Assembly: GCA_949751835.1 (NCBI GenBank)
Contig: CATKHK010000086.1
Span: forward strand, 118,303-182,302
Source of the DNA: Blepharisma japonicum
Taxonomy: Eukaryota; Ciliophora; Heterotrichea; Heterotrichida; Blepharismidae
Length of the DNA stretch: 64,000 nt
Direction of reading: 5' to 3'
Shown here: positions 57,998-64,000 of the stretch, in pieces
Numbering within the stretch: position 1 is the first letter of the stretch
Layout of the letters: each line of letters opens with the position of its first letter
Position numbers and translations under genes: made by a program
The notes under the pieces: model-generated
The model's database searches: none
What the model was told of the DNA's origin: nothing
The model's input: the letters and a program-made list of their open reading frames with translations, nothing else

Positions 57998-59587
57998 ATG
58001 GAATCAAATGATATGGAGCAAACTGATTTTACTAATTTAGAACCAGCCTCAAAAGAGCCATGCAATAATCCTTTAATAGACGAGCTTGGTATGGAACTAT
58101 CAAGCATGCCCAAAAAACACAAAAAAACAACCGACAAAGACCAATCTCAGAACTCAGATCCCTCTGTTAATTGGCAAGAAACTACCAGTTTCGAAAAATC
58201 AAAATCCATTCACAAAAGGCCTGCAAGAATCATGATAAATCCACCAAGCCATAACGAAGACCCCAATCCTATTACCCTATTTCGTAAGTTTATTGACTCA
58301 AAAGTTATTAACCTTCTTATAAATTATACTGTCACCTATAGTGAATATATGAGAAGAAACTATAACATTTGCTATAAAAAATCCAAAGCAATGGAAGAAA
58401 GAATATCCCCAACCGAAATGGAAACTTTTATAGGTATCTGAATTTTAATAGGACTTGTAAGAATCCCCTATATGAATGATTACTGGTCATCAAGCGATTT
58501 ATATGGGAATAAAGTAATTTCTTCAGCAATGCCAAAAGATAGATTTGATGCTTTATATGACATGCTCCATCTTTCTTGCAGTAATTGCCCAAATCAGTGC
58601 ATAGAAAATCTGCTACCAATCGCTAATAAAATCAGAATGAATTTTCAAAAAAATGTTCACCCAGGGAAAAGAGTCTGTGTTAAAGAAGTCCCAATTCCTT
58701 ATAAAGATAAGCCAAGAGGTATCCACACCAAAATATATGGCGTATATGATTGCTCGCTAAGCTATTTATGGAATTTTGCATTTGTAAGAGGATCATATAC
58801 AGAAATCGAAAATAATTTAGGAAAAAACACTATTTTGAATTTAGTTGATGGCTTGGAGAGCAGGGATTGCCATCTTTATTTTGGAAAAAGACATTCAAGC
58901 GTTGAACTTGCAATGATTCTCAATGATTTAGGAATTAATTTTACAGCAAAAATCGATAGAAATGAAAGATGCTTGCCACCAAAAACTAAGAGAAGCTCGA
59001 TCCCTAAATATTATTACTGCAGAGACATTTTGTACTGCGCATGAACTGATAAAAGGCCTATGCATTTTATTTCTAATAGGGAATCTGTAAGCAATACAGT
59101 AAAGACTAAGCAAAGATCAGACAGAGCTCCAGAAACTCTTTGCAAGCCTAAATTAGCACTAAAATATGAAAAATTCAAAGATGGGGCCATTGAATTCAAT
59201 AAATATATCACAAATACTGAAAAGTTCTCTGGTAGAGTGTGGAGATCAATATTCAATTTTTTAATTCAAGCAGCAATAATAAACTCTTTTATTATTTATA
59301 ATCGATTCACAGGACTAAAAAAGACAAAGCGAAATCGGCTTGATATATTTAAAAAATCTTTGGGATTAGATTTGATAAGATACAGTTCTGGAAAAGATAA
59401 GCCCCAGGCTGAAGAAGTTATGGAAAAAATGAACCAACATAGAAAATGTGCACACTGCTGCAAAAGTAGTTATAACCGGACAGATTATAAATGCAAAGTG
59501 TGTAATAAACCATGTCACGTGAAATGCTATGAAGCACATTTGGTAATTTGCAGAGAGAATGGACCAGAAGAGCAATATGAGGAATAA
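57998..59587 (+). CDS. PiggyBac-derived protein without catalytic triad (domesticated PiggyMac-like)
   Basis: A 529-residue protein with TGA as Trp (FIGIWILIGL, YCAWTDKRP). A disordered head of about 85 residues precedes a DDE_Tnp_1_7 transposase fold with family landmarks: RIPYMNDYWSSSDLY, MPKDRFDALYDMLH, HPGKRVCVKEVPIPYKDKPR and a C-terminal Cys-rich domain C484-C518. The three catalytic Asp positions read K229 (CVKE for SIDE), G296 (YFGKRHSS for YTDNFYTS) and I398 (DGAIEFN for GGVDLAD). The protein should therefore not cut DNA. Ciliates use domesticated PiggyBac proteins to excise germline DNA, and Blepharisma is reported to have inactive paralogues alongside the active one. A partner role is inferred. 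No terminal repeats flank the gene. Confidence 0.9.
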
Positions 59588-59716
59588 TTTTTAAAATTAA
59601 ATGAATTAATAATTGGAAAGCTTTAACGTGTTTTTATGTATGAATTTTTAAATGCTATTTTTTGAATCTACTTAATGATGCTATCGCCATATTTCTTATT
59701 TTTCCCTCAAAAATAA

Positions 59717-62700
59717 ATGGTAAATAAAATGGATGAGAATAGTATAGATCTATTGATATCTATTCCTGAAAACACTACTCTATGCATTATTGCTCCAGAT
59801 ACATATCACGAGCTCATAAAAATTATTTCGGGACAAACGAATGCAGATCCATGGCAATTCAGTATTATGTATGATCGAAGCGGTCTATTAGTAAAAATCA
59901 TAGACGAGAAAACTTATATTGCTATTATAAACCGTGCAACCTTATCGGGAAAAAAAGAGCTTAATTTCTCTGTTTCTTTTGAAAGGCAGACTATGGCTAC
60001 ATTTTCAAGATCCGATTCATCAGACAGTTTTTCAGTGCTTTCTTTTCAAGCATCAGAAAGTTCATTGAATTTATCAGAGATATCAACTCCAGCTATAAAA
60101 TACACAATCCAATGCAGGATTTTTAATTCCTTAAAACCATTAGATTTTATTTCATTCAAAATTGAGCATAACGCAAAATTAGTAGAACTATCAAAAATGG
60201 TCCTTAATTATCACCAAGCTAATAATCCTTGTTTAATATGTGCATTTTATAGTGAAAATGGTTTTCCCCTAGTAGGATCGCTATATCAGCTAAGCCTTAC
60301 TAACTGCGATGAGGTGCTAAAAAACAAAGAAAAAATATGCGGGTTTATTATTCCATATTTTGACCATAAAATAGATCCTCCAATTGATCATAATGATGGA
60401 GATGATACAATTTTTTTAAAACATGATACGGATGAGTCTAAAACTTGGGCAATAAAAGCTAGCTTAAATAAAGATACTGTTTTAAATTTGAAGCAGAAAT
60501 TGTATAATCTTCTGAAAATACCTACTTTCAACTTAAAAATAGCAGATAAAAACGACACACATTTTGATGATAATAAACTACTGAAGAGCTATTTTATTAA
60601 GCCAGGAGATATTTTGAATTATTTTATATCTGAAAATAGTAATAACGAAGGATCTTACAAAGCAATGCAATTACAATCTATCCCACAAACCATGACTGGA
60701 AGAAGAACTCTTCATTCGTTTTTATATGCATTTTCTAAAGTTGATTTGCAAAAAATCAACTCTCAGCAATTGCTATCTTGCATTCGATACTTAACTAATA
60801 ATTGCTCTCCATTAATCCAATCTCTATATGAGTTGCAAAATAATAGATCTATGAGTGTTCTTAATTCAATAGCTTTAGAAGAAGGATTCATATTACTCAT
60901 CAAAAATTTATCTCAGGATCCTTTAAATATAAGTATTTCTGATGCTAAACTTTTCGAGCATTCTTTAGAAATTTTGGGAGTTCTATTTGAAGTTAGTGGA
61001 ACAATGGAAGATCACATTGTGAATGAAGAAATATATGAAAATATGAATACTATATGCCCACTTTCACTTAATAATATAGAGAAGCCTGTGAAATTAAAAA
61101 AGCAAGATGGTAACTTCAGCTTTTATGACTATAACAGCGTCATTCAATATACCAATTTAAATGCAGAAATCCCAAATGTAGGCGAAATTTTAAATATTGG
61201 AGATTTGACAGTAAACAATGATTTTAAATATATTGCAAAAAGAGTATCTTTAAGCAGTAAAACTTCTGCTGCTCAGTGGGTTGGTACATTTAATCCCCAA
61301 AATAATAGTGTATTATTGCAGTTACGCAATTTTGCTTCAGAATTAACCTATAATCAATGAACAAAATTAAGAAATAATCACCCTTTACTAAAATTCATTG
61401 CTCCATTATCTCTAAAATCTTCTGAATTCAAAAATCATCTTACTTTGAACAAATCAAAAGAGATTTGCATAAATCTTGGACTTACCGAATGCAAACCTAA
61501 TAAAATAACTCTTATGAATGTAATTGACAAATCATATGAAGATATTGATGCTTCGGAGCTTGCAGCTCAGCTGGAAATAAGAACTACTGAGGAAGAAAAA
61601 AAAGAATTAATTACACGGACACCGGAAGAGGCTATTGTTGTGCTATTTGATAATAGCTCTTCAATGAATAGTTATCATCTTGGGGATAAGGATGGATTTA
61701 AGAGAGTCGATTCAATAAAACAATTTTTTGAATCATTTTCTGATAGGACAATAGGCTATGATTTGAAAAATATTGTTTCACTTTATGTCTTTAATTCTGA
61801 TATACAAAAAATATCAAATTTTACTGAGAATATAATAACATTTGTAAATCTGACAAAAACTTTGAAACCTAAGGGCAGTACGAAGTTATGGGATTCTTTT
61901 CATAGTGCAGTTAATGCCTTATTACCTCTAAAACAGAAATATCCCGAGATTTTGATGAGAATTCTTTGTCTGAGCGATGGTGAAGATACTTGCTCTAAAA
62001 ATAATCCATTAGAAACTGCTAAACTACTGATTAGCAATAAAATAATAGCTGATGCAGTTGTAGTTGGAGAGTTATCAAATGATTTAAAAGCTCTTTGTTT
62101 GGCTACCGGAGGATATATTTTTCTACCAAGTAGCCATCAAGAAGGAATAAAGCTTTTTGAATCAGAAACATTTTTATCAGTAAAATGCAGAGAAAATGTA
62201 TCTTCAAAACAGAATTTAAACTCCCAACTCTTTGAAGAACTAAAAGGGCAAAATTTCTCATCAAAAGTTCCCATAATGAAAAAGCCTTACCAAATAGATC
62301 TCAGCGTAGAAAGCCCTACAAGAACCATTGATAGGGTTTCAGTTTCTTGCCCAGTTTGGCAAAATTCATCAACAGCCAATAGATACAAAAGAATAATGAA
62401 AGAATTGCATATTTTGACTGAGAATCCTCATAAATATATTTTTGTATTCCCATGTGAGCAGGATGACACATTTTGGAATATTTTTATAAAAGGTCCTGAA
62501 TTAACCCCCTATGAAAATGGTACCTTCCATCTCTATTTAAAATTTGGAAATAATTACCCCTTGAAGTCTCCTGAAATAAGATTTATTACCCCAATTTATC
62601 ATTGCAATGTTAATGAAAATGGTAGAATTTGTCATTCCATTTTAGACCAATTTTACACTGCTGATACTCATATTAAACAGCTACTAAGCTGCATTTATGG

Positions 62701-63112
62701 TCTACTTATGACTCCTGAACCTTTAGATCCTCTAGATGCAAATAAAGCTGCAGCCTATAGAGACAATATTTTATCTTACAACGAAAAGGCTAAGGAATAT
62801 ACAAGATTACATGCCTCGAAATCTGTTAAAGAAATTATAAAAAGCTTACCACCAAATAATTTGAATAGTCAAGGAGCTCCTATTGAATTTCTTGATCCAA
62901 TTACTAAGAAAATTATGGATGATCCTGTAAAGGTTTATACTACTGGAATAACATACGAAAGAGAAGAAATATTAAAAGTGATTAACACTACTGGAAGAGA
63001 TCCTAAGTATTTTAAGCAAATTTCTATGAATGATTTAATTCCAAATCTGGAGCTAAAGCAAAAAATTGAAGAATATAAGCAAAAGATAAACAATCCATGG
63101 TTCCTTCCTTAA
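59717..63112 (+). CDS. vWA-E2-U-box fusion protein with ubiquitin-like N-terminal domains
   Basis: A 1,131-residue protein, continuous once TGA at 61358-61360 is read as Trp. Parts in order: a PB1-like domain (about 15-95, IMYDRSGLLVKIIDEKTY); one or two ubiquitin-like domains (about 130-215 and 235-310); a helical region; a degenerate U-box/RING-like piece at about 445-478 (CPLSLNN); a vWA domain from about 638 with intact metal site DNSSS (D645); and an E2 domain (about 878-1020) with IYHCNVNENGRICHSIL, catalytic C972, HCN in place of HPN. A C-terminal U-box (about 1058-1128, FLDPITKKIMDDPVKV) completes it. E2 and E3 modules in one chain predict a self-contained ubiquitin ligase. The domains are seen; activity is inferred. 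Confidence 0.88.
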
Positions 63113-63379
63113 ATTTAAATTTATTAATTAAAGTCTTTTGAATTTTTAGAGATATGATACAGTTTATTTCAATATATAGGCGATATTCTCATGCTAAATT
63201 ATTAAAATTAGATTAGATTAATTCCACCTTTAAATTGGTGCAAAATATTGGTAGAATTTTCATTTTTAATTTTTTCAGTGGAAATTTTTATAGGTGAATA
63301 ATATTTTTCAATAATTATCAACGATCTAATTTAATATACTCATAGCTTTATCAACAGAGTTGTAAAAGCGTATCTATCT
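63113..63379. other. AT-rich 3' flank
   Basis: 267 AT-rich bases downstream of the fusion gene with no ORF or repeat visible. Confidence 0.4.
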
Positions 63380-63850
63380 TAAACTGAGTAGAACTCGACT
63401 TCTTTCTAGAGCGTGAAGGTCTTTTATCAAATACTGACTTTTTGTGTCTCAATTTCAACCCAAGTCTTCGCCCAAGCTCGTTAATACTGCCCTTTCAAAT
63501 TTCAGAATGGCCAATTAGTGTGTGCATTTTACCAGCTTTCTTATCTAGCTTGCCTCTCTCTTTCCCAATCATTCCAAAATGAGATCAGTAGATTTCGCCA
63601 TTCGGAAAAATTCACAGTATCAATTAGCAGGTATGCCGCCCTTCCCTATATCCCCCATCTATTGACCTACTGGCAAAAAAATGCATTTAACTGTGCTAAA
63701 ATAACACCGAAAACAGCGTTTCCTAGTTTCTCAACTCTCGCATCAAGGCTACTAAATATATAACCCTCATGAATGCAGACCAGTAATAATATCTAGGATC
63801 AAAAGACCCGCTTCTATGTGGAGACACTCTCATGCTTAGCCCTTTTGTTA
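63380..63850 (-). pseudogene. GC-richer stretch of broken ORFs
   Basis: Composition is clearly less AT-rich than the surrounding spacers. On the minus strand, protein-like pieces occur in shifting frames: MRVSPHRSGSFDPRYYYW; then YLLIDTVNFSEWRNLLISFW; then KMHTLIGHSEIWKGSINELG with TGA as Trp, running to a Lys/Arg/Ser-rich end. Stops and shifts separate them and I found no intron pattern that repairs them. Either a decayed gene or one whose exons I misread; a plus-strand frame of 81 codons overlaps it. Family unknown. Confidence 0.3.
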
Positions 63851-63879
63851 TTCCTTATTAAAATTAATCAGCTTTATAA

Positions 63880-64000
63880 ATGTTCAATATAAGCTCAGGC
63901 GTGACAGTGAGTTATTACAGCTTCAAAGAAAGCGAAGGAATAACCAAAAAAATCTATGACCTGCACGTCCATAGCTCGATCCGCATTATTAGACTCTTTT
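63880..64000 (+). CDS. Start of a hypothetical gene, cut by the window edge
   Basis: An ATG at 63880 opens 40 codons to the end of the window (MFNISSGVTVSYYSFKESEG ...). The sequence is less AT-rich than the spacers and looks coding, but too little is present to identify it. Confidence 0.4.
   Translation, partial: MFNISSGVTVSYYSFKESEGITKKIYDLHVHSSIRIIRLF

Noticed and set aside
57998-59587. Active PiggyBac transposon
   Set aside because: The catalytic triad is gone and I see no terminal inverted repeats with TTAA ends around the gene.

Overview
This window looks like gene-dense macronuclear DNA of a heterotrich ciliate, most likely Blepharisma or a close relative. Conserved proteins read through in-frame TGA at positions where families expect tryptophan, while TAA and TAG end genes. 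The introns that can be seen are about 15-16 nt (GT...AG). Intergenic DNA is AT-rich and often short, and many genes are typical of ciliated protists. I read TGA as Trp throughout. Gene limits here therefore join several ordinary ORFs into one gene.

Layout. 0.2-6.4 kb: a P4-ATPase/guanylate cyclase fusion. 6.7-13.1 kb: a RING/B-box gene, an eight-EF-hand protein, an unknown gene, an AK8-like double adenylate kinase and a second RING/B-box gene. 13.5-21.7 kb: a WD40 protein, a small membrane protein, two disordered proteins and a TRIM-like RING/B-box/FN3/SPRY protein. 21.9-25.2 kb: two Cyc8/Ssn6-like TPR paralogues. 25.2-29.2 kb: a gene-poor stretch with a broken kinase-like gene, other coding remnants, a candidate structured RNA and one small gene. 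29.5-38.3 kb: a giant coiled-coil protein with two 15-nt introns and a GRIP-like tail. 38.3-42.0 kb: a WD40-TRP-type channel fusion. 42.2-44.7 kb: a foldback repeat inside a PWWP-like fragment, then a decayed and an intact copy of one small gene. 45.3-53.4 kb: a CIMIP2/FAM166-like ciliary protein, an Arf-like GTPase, an unknown protein and a large TmcB-like PAS membrane protein. 54.4-57.8 kb: a U-box protein, a PiggyBac relic, a third RING/B-box gene and a kelch-like protein. 58.0-59.6 kb: a PiggyBac-derived protein without its catalytic aspartates. 59.7-63.1 kb: one protein carrying vWA, E2 and U-box domains. The last 0.9 kb has broken ORFs and the start of a further gene.

Three themes recur. 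Ubiquitin signalling: four RING/B-box proteins, a U-box protein and the E2/U-box fusion. Membrane and cyclic-nucleotide signalling: the ATPase-cyclase, the WD40 channel and the TmcB-like PAS protein. Cilia: AK8-like, CIMIP2-like and possibly the Arl. The strongest candidates for something unusual are the vWA-E2-U-box fusion at 59.7-63.1 kb, and the catalytically dead PiggyBac protein with a decayed relative about 2.6 kb upstream. All calls come from reading motifs by eye; no database search was run.
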